A stretch of 64,000 nt of DNA from Fistularia commersonii. Lineage: Eukaryota > Chordata > Actinopteri > Syngnathiformes > Fistulariidae. The notes under the pieces are model-generated. The model saw only the letters and a list, made by a program, of their open reading frames with translations, made no database searches and was not told the origin of the DNA. The position numbers and the translations under genes are program-made. The stretch is taken from positions 16,217,001 through 16,281,000 of the forward strand of contig JBBMNZ010000018.1 of NCBI GenBank assembly GCA_037954325.1, read 5' to 3'. This document shows positions 23,871 through 32,454 of the stretch, one piece after another; within the stretch, counting starts at the first letter, position 1, and the number at the start of each line of letters is the position of its first letter.

Positions 23871-24063
23871 TTTCAGGCAACCTCCGCTTCTTCACACCCG
23901 ATGACTTGTTCTCAGTCTTACTCTTCCTCCGCGTCGAATCATTACCGCGGCTTCGGCCCGACCGAGCGAAAGCAAACGAGGACAGCACTCGCGGGTGTCG
24001 ACGCGCCGCGTTGATCGGCGCGTCCGTCGTGGAATCTCAGGCCGCAAGACGTTGTGCGCTCAC

Positions 24064-24213
24064 CTCTGGTGGCCTTCGCTTCCCTCACACGCCAGACCGT
24101 CTTGGGGATCTCAAAGTTGTAGTTGGAGGGAAGAGCTCGGACGGCCTCCTGCAGCTCGGGGTCCTGCAGGATCTCGTCCGGGATCTGGTTGGCCAGCCGG
24201 CGAGGTCCTCGCA
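24064..24213 (-). CDS. dph1: dph1 exon 2 (diphthamide biosynthesis protein 1)
   Basis: This 150-nt exon encodes the conserved DPH1 N-terminal block. In order it has RRLANQIPDEILQDPELQEA, VRALPSNYNFEIPKTVWRV and REAKATR. Human DPH1 has the matching VANQIPPEIL and LPSNYNFEIPKTIWRI segments. The acceptor on the minus strand is CTTCTCCGCAG and the donor GTGAGCGC. Phase is 1 at both ends, so it joins exon 1 (ending G) and exon 3 (starting TG) without a shift. In the family this region precedes the first of three repeated DPH folds. The reading frame is intact and the protein is conserved, so this is a live gene rather than a pseudogene. Confidence 0.95.
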
Positions 24214-25213
24214 CTGCGGAGAAGGTCGAATGACAACATTCACACGCCGGATCTGACAAGCTCCCAAGATGACCAACGACGGCGTTCGCCGGCGGTCGAC
24301 CCCCGTCACCAGGAGGCCGAGCGGCCGAAGCGAAGCTGCCAAAGAGGAACGACGCAGGAGTTTGAAGCGCTCTGCTTGCTGCTTCCCTCCTCAGCGCTCT
24401 GATTACATGCGGTCATCAGAAGATGGTGACGCTTCCTTTTCCTGAGGAGCTCCTGAGGAGCTCACATGCAACTCCCACCATGAAGACCTCTGAGCTCCCA
24501 CCTCATGATCGCGACAGGCGGCTCAAACTTCATTCTCCGGGGCCGCGGCTAAAAGGGCCCTTACGGGATTTCTCTTCCCACCGGGCGCCGGTCGCCGATC
24601 AGTGTGTGGATGGGAACCGGGGTGACCCATTCCGGACCCACTTTCGGTGCCGAGGAGGAGGACGCTCGCCGAGCGCGCTCACACGTGCCTTTTCATTTGA
24701 ACATATTTACCATCTGCCTTCCAGAGACACAACGCATGTTTGGAAGAGGTGATTCAACACCTGCTCTTTTTCCCTCTTCATCACCAAACTCGTCGGCGCG
24801 TGGACTTGAAAATACTCCATTGACTCCGGGATCAATCAAGTATTTCTGATTCGGAAGTTTGTGAAATTGCGTTGCGCAAATCGAGCCGCCGTTACGGTAA
24901 GAAAGCGCGCACGTACCGTAGAACTGTGCGTAAAGCGCAAGGCCGTTTTAGGACGCGCTAAGTCGGACGTTTTTTCACTCGTTTCGACCCCACGGACCTC
25001 CAACCCCACGGGACGTGGGCAGAGGACACGTCCCGGCACAACAGGGAGTTCGGTCACCCTTGTAGACACGAAGTTCAGGGGGTTCAAAGAAACTAGGACG
25101 CCGACAGCGCGCGGCGGGCGGCCCGCCTAGCTGCTGGCTAACACACCGCCGTCCCCACGCACGCCGTCTGTCCACGAGTCACGGGAATCCCGTCAGTGGG
25201 TGATCATATTTAC
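24214..25213 (-). other. dph1: dph1 intron 1
   Basis: This is a 1-kb intron with donor GGTAAATATG after exon 1 and acceptor CTCCGCAG before exon 2. It has a small tandem (CTGAGGAGCT repeated, about 24441-24462). No other gene or element is recognised in it. Confidence 0.8.
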
Positions 25214-25265
25214 CCGTCGGCTTCTTCGGAGGAGCGATCTGCACCTCGCTGGAAGTCGCTGCCAT
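25214..25265 (-). CDS. dph1: dph1 exon 1 coding part (start codon)
   Basis: The coding part is 52 nt: MAATSSEVQIAPPKKPT plus one G, which joins TG of exon 2 to give V. The donor is GTAAAT. The ATG at 25265 has A at -3 and G at +4, a strong context. The N terminus is poorly conserved in the family but similar in length to other DPH1 proteins. The frame stays open upstream to an ATG at 25445, but that stretch is low-complexity (Arg/Ser-rich from a GC repeat), so I prefer the downstream ATG. Identity rests mainly on exon 2; the splice phase supports it. Confidence 0.8.
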
Positions 25266-25271
25266 GCTGGA

Positions 25272-25314
25272 GGAGCTGCGGGAGCGGCGGGAGCTGCGGG
25301 AGCGGCGGGAGCGG
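25272..25314. repeat. GC-rich tandem repeat in the dph1 5' UTR
   Basis: The unit GGAGCTGCGGGAGCGGCG occurs about twice plus a partial unit, immediately upstream of the dph1 ATG. On the minus strand it reads as Arg/Ser codons, which makes the open upstream frame there unreliable. Confidence 0.75.
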
Positions 25315-25479
25315 GCCGAGCCGTCGATCCCGGAAGTCAGGCGGAGCGGTCGAGCGCGGAAACACCGATGAGCCGCACGAAGTCTGCGGCGTGCGGGGGA
25401 CGCGGGGGACGCGGGGGGAGCGGCCCGCACGTCAACACACGCCACTCGGACCGGGACTGGGACGAGTCAATAAATGTTT

Positions 25480-25651
25480 ACTCTGCTGTCTATTGATTTG
25501 TTGATATCTTTTGCTGTCTGTTAATTGTCTCTCACATCCATATCAATTGATACTGTTATTGCTGCGTTGCGGTGACTAAAGAAATTCTCCTACAGGATCA
25601 ATAAACTATATCTTATCTTATCTTATCTTATCTTATCTTATCTTATCTTAA
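25480..25651 (+). mobile_element. Non-LTR retrotransposon 3' end with (TTATC)n tail
   Basis: AAATTCTCCTACAGGATCAA then TAAACTATA and eight to nine TTATC pentamers form a typical fish LINE-type 3' terminus. The AT-rich text from about 25480 probably belongs to its 3' UTR. It lies on the plus strand within the divergent promoter interval. The family is not assigned. Confidence 0.55.
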
Positions 25652-26024
25652 ATGCAAAGGATGAAGTTGCAGTTCTTGAATGGACTTAACTGTGGCTGGA
25701 AGTCAATTCACATTCGATTCAAAACCAATTTCATGACATATTTTCATATTTGACACGTTAGGAAGTGTGTGTTGCGTGTGCCGGCGGGCCCCCGGCGCGC
25801 ACGGCCGCGGGCAGCAGTGCGTCTGCGGGTGGCGCAGGCGGGCGGGGGGAGCCGGCTGCTGGCTGGCGGGCGGGAGGGGGGGGGGGGGGGAGGCGGCGCA
25901 ACACACTTTCCTCCCTCCTTGAGAGCGTCAGCGGCCGGAGGAAGCAGGAGACACATCTCCACCGGAGGGTCCTTGCGGTGTCCACCGGAGCGGGGAGCGG
26001 ACCGGGGCCACCGGGGGAAAAAAA

Positions 26025-26041
26025 ACACACACACACACACA
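26025..26041. repeat. (AC)n short microsatellite
   Basis: About eight AC units between two A-runs, upstream of the inferred rtn4rl1 exon 1. Confidence 0.9.
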
Positions 26042-26408
26042 AAAAATACTGCGCATTTTTGAAGCGGAGCTGCGCGCAGAGGCGGACCTCAGGGGGGGGG
26101 GGGGGGCGGGGGTCCGAACTCCCGGCGGCAGTCAGAGACACCGTCGGAGCGCCGGAGCGACGTGGACCGGCCGGAGGACGGGAGCGGGTCCCGGGGACAC
26201 AGGTGCGCAGCGTCGGCCGAAGCCTCCACGGCCGTCCGCGGGGGCGGGAAGGAGTTCTGCAGGCGGAGCCGGGCCGATGTAGGTCCGCCCCGGAAGACCC
26301 GCGAAGCCTCTCGGCCGCAGCCGCTCCCGGAGGGAAGATGCACGGCTCCGTACACCGCTCCTCCAGCCCCGGGGGCCGGCGTGGGGACGACCGCTGACAG
26401 CCGCTGAC

Positions 26409-26410
<2 letters not shown>

Positions 26411-26483
<73 letters not shown>

Positions 26484-26492
26484 GCATACACA
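26411..26492. repeat. (CA)n microsatellite in the inferred rtn4rl1 5' UTR/promoter
   Basis: About 40 CA units with two CG interruptions. It ends about 110 bases before the inferred rtn4rl1 ATG. CA repeats of this length can adopt Z-DNA and are often length-polymorphic. Confidence 0.95.
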
Positions 26493-26600
26493 CATCGAAC
26501 CCCCGGGATCAACTTCCAAAGTACGGCGCGCAAGTTCCCGTCTGGAATATAACCGATGGTTGGCGGCGGACGGACGTCGGGACGCGCATAGGCCTGCAAG

Positions 26601-26613
26601 ATGTTCCCCAGGG
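26601..26613 (+). CDS. rtn4rl1: Inferred rtn4rl1 exon 1, coding part (reticulon 4 receptor-like 1)
   Basis: ATGTTCCCCAGGG is followed directly by GTGAGTAAC, a strong donor, giving MFPR plus one base. The sequence is far too short to identify by itself. The assignment rests on three points: the dph1 gene starts 1.3 kb away on the other strand; human DPH1 and RTN4RL1 are adjacent and divergent; and, as I recall it, human RTN4RL1 begins with a similarly tiny coding piece (MLRK plus one base) before a very long intron. The product would be a GPI-anchored leucine-rich-repeat protein of the Nogo-receptor family on neurons. No LRR exon is found up to base 64000. Confidence 0.45.
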
Positions 26614-26965
26614 GTGAGTAACACGCACGTTCGGTCCCGCTCGCGCCGCTGCGTCAGGCGGCTTTGCCCGGAACACACACGCACCCCGCCGTCCGCGTGC
26701 CCGCGGCGCTCCCGGCGCTGCGCCATTCTCAGGCGCGGCTTCCGGCCGCGGCCGCGCAACGGAAATATTGGTCTATGAAAGCACGGGGCGGCGGTCCGCG
26801 GGTCCCCGGGACCCGAACCCGGACCCGGACCCGGACGCTGCCGCACTGCAGGTTGGAGGGTCGCCGTACCCGGGGCGGCGTGCGCCCTGTGGGGGGGCAA
26901 CATTTGGATACAACATCAGTTCACTTACAAGAAGGAAGGGCACTATCAACTTTTAATAACCCCCC

Positions 26966-26968
<3 letters not shown>

Positions 26969-27015
<47 letters not shown>

Positions 27016-27026
27016 TACACACACAC
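26969..27026. repeat. (AC)n microsatellite
   Basis: About 22 AC units, then an imperfect AGAT interruption and six more. Confidence 0.95.
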
Positions 27027-27096
27027 GCCTTGGCACTCGTGGCTCCAACTGCCCCTGCAGCTGCAGAGGCTGTGGGGGGTGGAGGTTGACAGGGAA

Positions 27097-27127
27097 ACAC
27101 ACACACATGCACACACACACACACACA
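27097..27127. repeat. (AC)n microsatellite, interrupted
   Basis: AC units with one ATGC interruption, 70 bp downstream of the previous tract. Confidence 0.9.
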
Positions 27128-27193
27128 GTGTGCCATGAAGCCTGTGTTGCCTTATGTGTCTATTAACACACACAAGTGGTTCTGGATGCAAGA

Positions 27194-27194
27194 G

Positions 27195-27233
<39 letters not shown>
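27194..27233. repeat. (CT)n(CA)n compound microsatellite
   Basis: Six CT units run into about 14 CA units. Confidence 0.95.
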
Positions 27234-27235
<2 letters not shown>

Positions 27236-27357
27236 TCCTCCCCGGTGTCCGCTGCTCTCCGTTATGTCTCTCCGGGGGTCAGTGGGTGGGGGGGGCGTAA
27301 AACTGGTGGGGGGGCGGCGCGTACACACAAGTGTTAGTGTTGTGTCTCGCCGTGACT

Positions 27358-27361
<4 letters not shown>

Positions 27362-27389
<28 letters not shown>
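27362..27389. repeat. (GT)n microsatellite
   Basis: About 14 GT units, opposite strand orientation to the CA tracts just upstream. Confidence 0.95.
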
Positions 27390-27393
<4 letters not shown>

Positions 27394-27676
27394 GATGGGG
27401 TGACATGAGTCACGACGTGTGCAGTCCACCATACGCGTAAACGCGTCCGTCTCTTCTCCCCGAATGCCCCCCTCCCCCCCCCGCGTGGAGCTGAAACCGG
27501 ATCCCGTGCGTTCGTCCTCCGCCGTCCCGCGACCGTGCGTCGCTCCGTGCACGGCGTCCGTTCCGTGCGGGCTCGGCTGAGGCCCGAATGTCTCCGCGCA
27601 AGTCCTGCCCGCGTCTTACCCACGCCGTGGGGTGTGACGGCAGCGTGTCCCGGTATCTGTGTTTGCTCAGGAGGTC

Positions 27677-27718
27677 TGTGTGTGTGTGTGTGTGTTTGTG
27701 TGTGTTTGTGTGTGTGTG
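27677..27718. repeat. (GT)n microsatellite, interrupted
   Basis: About 20 GT units with two TTT interruptions. Confidence 0.95.
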
Positions 27719-27970
27719 AACCTATGGATTTGGAGCCGCTGCGCGCGGGTACGACCAGGCACGGGCTTCCCGCACCTTTTGCGGGGTTCAGACCACGGTT
27801 TGCACCGCCGGTGGCGGGGAGGAGCCGTGCGTGCGTGCGTGGAAGACCGTGGGAGGAGTGAACCGGGGAATCGTCACGGAGGGCGAGGGTTGCGGGGAGA
27901 CGGCGGGGAGCCGGAAGGGAGCTGAGAACCGGGACTAGAGGACCTCCAAGCAGGAGCCAGGAGGGCGGGA

Positions 27971-27999
27971 GATGATTCCCACGGCCCGTGGGAATCATC
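27971..27999. repeat. Near-perfect 29-bp palindrome
   Basis: Arms GATGATTCCCACGG and CCGTGGGAATCATC are exact reverse complements separated by one C. No terminator, tRNA or known element is apparent around it. It could form a 14-bp hairpin or be a dimeric protein-binding site. Confidence 0.9.
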
Positions 28000-28177
28000 A
28001 CGCACGTCGGAGACACGCTGCCGTGGGAGTGAAGGCTGGAAGGAGAAGAAATATTAACCGGGAATCAGAGACGCTGTGCAACACTAGAAAGACAGCCTCG
28101 GGAAAACGGCCAGAACTTCAGATCAGAAGATAGAATCTAAAAACAACCCTGAAGATCTGGAACCTCCGGCCAGGTCT

Positions 28178-28790
28178 TCAGCAGGTCTGAGCGGGTCTTT
28201 AGGAGGTCTGATTGGATCCATCTGAGGTCTGAGAAGGTCTATCTGAGGTCTGAGAAGGTCTTTTGGAGGTCTGAGAAGGTCTTTAGGAGTTCAGATCATG
28301 TCTATCTCAAGTCTGAGAAGGTCTTTAGGAGGTCTGAGAAGGTCTATCTGAGGTCTGAGAAGGTCTTTAGGAGGTCTGAGAAGGTCTTTAGGAGTTCAGA
28401 TCATGTCTATCTCAAGTCTGAGAAGGTCTTTAGGAGGTCTGAGAAGGTCTATCTCAAGTCTGAGAAGGTCTTTAGGAGGTCTGAGAAGGTCTTTCAGAGG
28501 TCTGAGAAGGTCTTTAGGAGGTCTGAGATTGCTCTCTCAAGTCTGAGAAGGTCTTTCGGAGGTCTGAGAAGGTCTTTAGGAGGTCTGAGATTGCTATCTC
28601 AAGTCTGAGCAGGTCTTTCAGAGGTCTGGAAAGGCCTTTCGGAGGTCTGAGAAGGTCTTTAGGAGGTCTGATCATCTCTTTCTCAAGTTTGAGAAGGTCT
28701 TTAGGAGGTCTGAGAAGGTCTTTAGGAGTTCAGATCATGTCTATCTCAAGTCTGAGCAGGTCTTTAGGAGGTCTGCAGGGATCTACCTGA
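28178..28790. repeat. Minisatellite, about 20-bp unit (GAGGTCTGAGAAGGTCTTTA)
   Basis: About 30 diverged units of GAGGTCTGAGAAGGTCTTTA run in one direction. A longer pattern recurs: units reading GAGTTCAGATCATGTCTATC followed by TCAAGTCTGAGAAGGTC appear near 28287, 28389 and 28732, so blocks of several units were duplicated. The array resumes beyond an inserted retroelement end at 28825-28960. Confidence 0.9.
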
Positions 28791-28824
28791 GGTCCAATGG
28801 GGTCTTGAAGAATAGTGATAATGT

Positions 28825-28960
28825 ATCCTTTATTAATCCCTGTTGGGGAAATCAATTCTCTGTGATGAAGCCCTGGTGGATGAACCCAGAGCAGGAGGTG
28901 GTGCCGTCCACCAGCGCCGGGCAGCAGCGAGGGGTTCGGTGTCTTGATCAACAAGACACC
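28825..28960 (-). mobile_element. Non-LTR element 3' end fragment (antisense), inserted in the minisatellite
   Basis: The plus strand reads CCTTTATTAATCCCTGTTGG then GGAAAT..., the reverse of a fish LINE-type 3' UTR end (ATTTCC..CAGGGATTAATAAAGG). It is followed by the widely seen GCAGCAGCGAGGGGTTCGGT GTCTTGATCAA text. Minisatellite-like units continue on the far side. Confidence 0.55.
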
Positions 28961-29010
28961 AGGAGGTCTGATCAGGTCCTTAGGAGGTCCAGCCGGGTCC
29001 ATCTGACGTC
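28961..29010. repeat. Distal remainder of the 20-bp minisatellite
   Basis: GGAGGTCTGATCAGGTCCTT AGGAGGTCCAGCCGGGTCC continues the unit of the upstream array with more divergence, after the retroelement fragment. Confidence 0.65.
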
Positions 29011-29449
29011 CGATGGGCTGTTTCTGACATGAATTGTTATTTTCCCTCAAACTGAACCTGAACCTGAGGTCCAAATCCAGACCTGAGTGTGAAGCTGACT
29101 GGAGCTGAAGGTGTGAGGGAGCAGGTCCAGACCAGACTCCAGAAGGTCCTTGCATGGGAAGCAGGAGATCTCTGATCTCCGCTCTGATTGGAACCCAAGG
29201 CGGGTCTGTGTCGTCGTGCTGGTTTCCATGGGAACGGGAGAAGCTGAAGAAGCTGAACCTCCTGCTCGCCAGAGTCCTCTGCTCCTGTAGATGTTGCTGA
29301 TGTTGCTGGATGTCCGGTCACGTGTCGACACGACGCCGTCTGACGGGATCTTTGATTCGCACTCGGAGACGCTGGAAATTATGGGCTGGATTTGTTCCCT
29401 GTGAGGAGAGAAAACCAGGAGCGTCTGTCTTTGGAGGAACATCTGGTTC

Positions 29450-29651
29450 GGAGCAGCAGTTAGAGCTTCTGCCTCGCAGCCTGAAGGTCCATGCTTGGAA
29501 TCCCAGTGTTCCTCTTTGTGAGGAGCCTCCATGTTCTCCCATGTCTGCGTGGGGTTCCTCAGGGTTCTCCAGGCTCCTCCCAGGAGGATCGCTGGAGACC
29601 CGACACTGTCCACACGCGTGAATGGTTGTTTCTATAAGAGAGGGTGAATGG
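29450..29651 (+). repeat. Dispersed tRNA-headed fish repeat
   Basis: The head GAGCAGCAGTTAGAGCTTCT GCCTCGCAGC resembles a tRNA-derived A-box region and CTTGGAATCCC stands at the box-B position. The body CATGTTCTCCCATGTCTGCG, GGGTTCCTCAGGGTTCTCC and AGAGGGTGAATGG follows. The AC tract at 29664 starts just after it. Confidence 0.7.
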
Positions 29652-29661
29652 CCCATGTGAT

Positions 29662-29663
<2 letters not shown>

Positions 29664-29714
<51 letters not shown>
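29664..29714. repeat. (CA)n microsatellite
   Basis: About 25 uninterrupted AC/CA units. Confidence 0.95.
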
Positions 29715-29716
<2 letters not shown>

Positions 29717-29791
29717 CACACTTTAACCCACATCAGCACTTTATCACGCATAAATTATACTTGAGAGTCACAAAATCCCTGTCGGGAAATG

Positions 29792-30421
29792 TTCACACAC
29801 ACTGACACACACTGACACACACTGACACACACTGACATACACTGACAGACTGACACACACTGACACACACTGGCACACACTGACACACACTGACATACAC
29901 TGACAGACTAACACACACTGACACACACTGGCACACACTTGCACACACTGACATACACTGACAGACTGACACACACTGACACACACTGACACACACTGGC
30001 ACACACTGACACACACCGACACACTGACACACACTGACAGACTGACACACACTGACACACACTGACACACACTTGCACACACTGACACACACTGACACAC
30101 ACTGGCACACACTTGCACACACTGACATACACTGACAGACTGACAAACACTGACACACACTGGCACACACTGACACACACTGACACACACTTGCACACAC
30201 TAACATACACTGACAGACTGACACACACTGACACACACTGGCACACACTGACACACACTGACATACACTGACAGACTGACACACACTGACACACACTGAC
30301 ACACACTTGCACACACTGACATACACTGACAGACTGACACACACTGACACACTGACACACCGGCACACACTGACACACACTGACACACACTGACACACAC
30401 TGACACACTAACACACACACA
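29792..30421. repeat. Minisatellite of 10-bp unit (ACTGACACAC) with higher-order pattern
   Basis: About 62 decamers of ACTGACACAC with variants TGGCACACAC, TTGCACACAC, TGACATACAC and a shortened TGACAGAC. The pair TGACATACAC-TGACAGAC recurs near 29832, 29891, 29950, 30122, 30201, 30260 and 30318, mostly 58-59 bp apart, which marks a higher-order unit of about six monomers. It probably grew from a CA tract. Long Cys/Val/Ser frames on the minus strand are products of the repeat. Confidence 0.95.
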
Positions 30422-30822
30422 TTGTGTATTCCAGTATGTAGACCAGTGAAATCTAAGTGAGTGCACGAGCGTTGGGCTCCAGAGCTTCTTCTGGCCTTCA
30501 CTCTCCATCCACACCTGTGGAATGTCAGCAGACCTCGTGGCAGGTGGAAGCCGTGGACGTCCCTGAAGCTCCTGAGCACAAAGAAGAAGCTGCACCACTG
30601 GCTTCCGTCTGAACCCGTGGACCGATCACCGCAGCGCTGATGCAGATGTTCTGTCGCGTGGCTCCGACCCAGTGGGTGTCCTTCAGATGGAGGTGAACAG
30701 CAGAAGATGTCCATCTTCCTGTGGTCCAAACTCTTTCTTTGAAGACACCAGAGGCCCGGCTGGCATCACGGCCTCCTAACCCTCTGCCGCCGCCGCCGCC
30801 GCTCAGGTCTCCGGCAGGCCGG

Positions 30823-30862
30823 GTGGAGGAGGAGGAGGAGGAGGAGGAGGAGGAGGAGGAAG
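30823..30862. repeat. (GGA)n trinucleotide repeat
   Basis: About 13 GGA units, preceded by a (CCG)n stretch at 30786-30802. Confidence 0.95.
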
Positions 30863-31268
30863 GTTCCACAGAGGGTGAAGAGGAGCAGAAATATAAACCC
30901 CGAGTTGATCCCCTAAATCTTTCTAAGCCTCCTGAAAAAGAGAAAGCGAATGTTGGCGCAGAGCGACGTGGCCTGTGTGACACGTGGAGGAGACGTGGAA
31001 GGTCTCCCTGCACCAGCAGAGGACGCAGAACGTCCAACCTCTGGGTCTGGGGTTCCAGTCCGAACTCCTGAGCCGTGAGAAGGTCCTCTCCAGAGCCGGT
31101 GCTGGCCCCCCCCCACGGCACCCATCCAGGCTGAGGAGGACAAATAATTAGCGGCGTGTCGAGCGGCACCACTTTCCCTCTTTCCTTTGCTATTAGCTGT
31201 TGTTTCTTCTCCCGGAAGCCATTTTCACACTTCCCGTCAACCATTTCACAGTGAATTAAGGCGGGGGG

Positions 31269-31269
<1 letters not shown>

Positions 31270-31319
<50 letters not shown>
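31270..31319. repeat. (GT)n microsatellite
   Basis: About 25 uninterrupted GT units. Confidence 0.95.
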
Positions 31320-31321
<2 letters not shown>

Positions 31322-31432
31322 AGGGGGCTCCAGGTTCAGTGATCTCCAGCAGCTGAGGACTCTGCTATGAATGCATCCACGGAGGGGAGAATTAGAAAAT
31401 GGACACGGGGAAATGTGTCCGCCTGGCTTTTT

Positions 31433-31525
31433 CCACCCCCCCGGCCCCCCCAGACCCCCCCCAGACCCCCGAAACCCCCACCCCGGTCCCCCCGGTCCCC
31501 CCAGACCCCCCCGCCCCCCCGCCAC
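31433..31525. repeat. C-rich tract (poly-C blocks separated by AGA, GG, GGT)
   Basis: There are about twelve runs of four to eight C separated by one to four other bases. The minus strand is therefore a series of G-runs able to form G-quadruplexes, and the plus strand can form i-motifs. The open frames across it are Pro-rich artefacts. Confidence 0.9.
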
Positions 31526-32053
31526 CTCCTCAGCCATCGTCGTGGAAACGAGATGCACGGCCAGTCATTAGCTGATGATAATGAGGCAAACAGCCGAGGC
31601 TCTGTTGGTTTTTCTAATATTAATAATGAATGTCTGATTAAGTGGCTAATTGGAGTTTAAAGGTCAATGTCAGTGAAATGCCGAGGATCCTCCAGTGATC
31701 CCAGGTGCTCGCCGGCTCCTCTGACAGCTTCACGCTCCTCGTCTTCGACCTCGACCCCCCCCCGGACACGCCGCCTCTGCGCGCCGGGGATTCGGCCCCC
31801 GGACCGCCGGCCCTCCTGGAGCCGGGGCGTCCCGGGGACAGACGGGGGTCGCTCTGATCCCGGGACTGCAGCCGAACCCCAGAAACACCGAGGGGACATT
31901 TATGCACGTTTGTGGTTGGTCTGAGGAGGCAGGGAGGGGAAGATGGCGTCTGAAGACGAGGGTCCAGATGCGGCGGTTGTTTAAAGAGGAGGTCTTTTTA
32001 ACGTCCCTCCTCAGCGAGTCAGTCGTTAGAGAAGAACCTCAAACCCGTCCGGG

Positions 32054-32298
32054 CCTGGTCTCTGCCTGGTCTCTGCCTGGTCTCTGCCTGGTCTCTGCCT
32101 GGTCTCTGCCTGGTCTCTGCCTGGTCTCAGCCTGGTCTCTGCCTGGTCTCAGCCTGGTCTCTGCCTGGTCTCTGCCTGGTCTCTGCCTGGTCTCAGCCTG
32201 GTCTCTGCCTGGTCTCTGCCTGGTCTCTGCCTGGTCTCAGCCTGGTCTCTGCCTGGTCTCAGCCTGGTCTCTGCCTGGTCTCTGCCTGGTCTCTGCCC
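32054..32298. repeat. Minisatellite of 11-bp unit (CCTGGTCTCTG), about 22 copies
   Basis: The array is very homogeneous: every unit is CCTGGTCTCTG except five with TCTCAG in place of TCTCTG. These variant units sit at about 32125, 32147, 32191, 32235 and 32257. The first and second pairs are exactly 110 bp (ten units) apart, so a ten-unit block was duplicated recently. The 11-bp period cycles through all three frames, so no frame is disrupted by stops; the resulting frames are artefacts. Confidence 0.95.
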
Positions 32299-32430
32299 GG
32301 GCCGGGCTCCAGCAGACGGCCGGAGGAACCAATCCTTCCAGCTGCTCTAATTGGAGTCACGGCGGTCCCCATGCCTGCAAGCCCACCTTCATCCAATTCA
32401 GATCTATTCCGGGCGTGGAGAGGACCTCTC

Positions 32431-32454
32431 GCTCTCTCTCTCTCTCTCTCTCTC
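32431..32454. repeat. (CT)n microsatellite
   Basis: About 12 CT units. Confidence 0.95.

Larger units (their letters stand above)
17162..24063 (-). other. dph1: dph1 intron 2
   Basis: This 6.9-kb intron lies between the exon 2 donor and the exon 3 acceptor, both consensus. It holds a 12-bp tandem repeat, a fish dispersed repeat with a pentamer tail (18.05 kb), (GT)n at 19.53 kb, a LINE-type 3' tail (19.84 kb), a TA-flanked MITE (22.39-22.68 kb), a second inverted-repeat element (22.81-23.30 kb), (TG)n at 23.62 kb and a partial dispersed repeat (23.78 kb). Frames in 17.5-18.0, 18.2-19.5 and 20.0-22.3 kb show no recognisable domain. Confidence 0.85.
25266..26600. promoter_or_regulatory. CpG-rich interval between divergent dph1 and rtn4rl1 starts
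   Basis: This 1.3-kb interval separates the two inferred start codons and should hold both 5' UTRs and a shared promoter. The segments 25.27-25.45 kb and 25.77-26.40 kb are very rich in G, C and CpG, as at a CpG-island promoter. No TATA box is evident. Between the two CpG-rich blocks lies an AT-rich stretch (25.48-25.76 kb) with a retrotransposon 3' end. Poly-G runs occur at about 25877-25890 and 26092-26106, and CA tracts at 26.03 and 26.41 kb. Transcription start sites cannot be read from sequence alone. Confidence 0.55.

Noticed and set aside
1..25000. ovca2, miR-212/132 or hic1, expected beyond dph1 by human gene order
   Set aside because: I looked for the miR-132 mature sequence and for an OVCA2-like hydrolase or zinc-finger exon and saw none; the dph1 3' end itself is outside the window.
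25758..26903. Minus-strand frame of 381 codons
   Set aside because: It runs through poly-C, CA/GT tracts and a CpG-rich promoter region; the translation is mostly Cys-Val, Pro and Arg runs with no domain. It overlaps the inferred rtn4rl1 exon 1 on the other strand.
29768..30729. Minus-strand frames of up to 273 codons rich in Cys, Val, Ser and Gln
   Set aside because: They are translations of the ACTGACACAC minisatellite, which has few stops in any frame.
28178..32298. CRISPR-like repeat arrays
   Set aside because: The repeats are contiguous minisatellites without unique spacers, and the DNA is clearly vertebrate.
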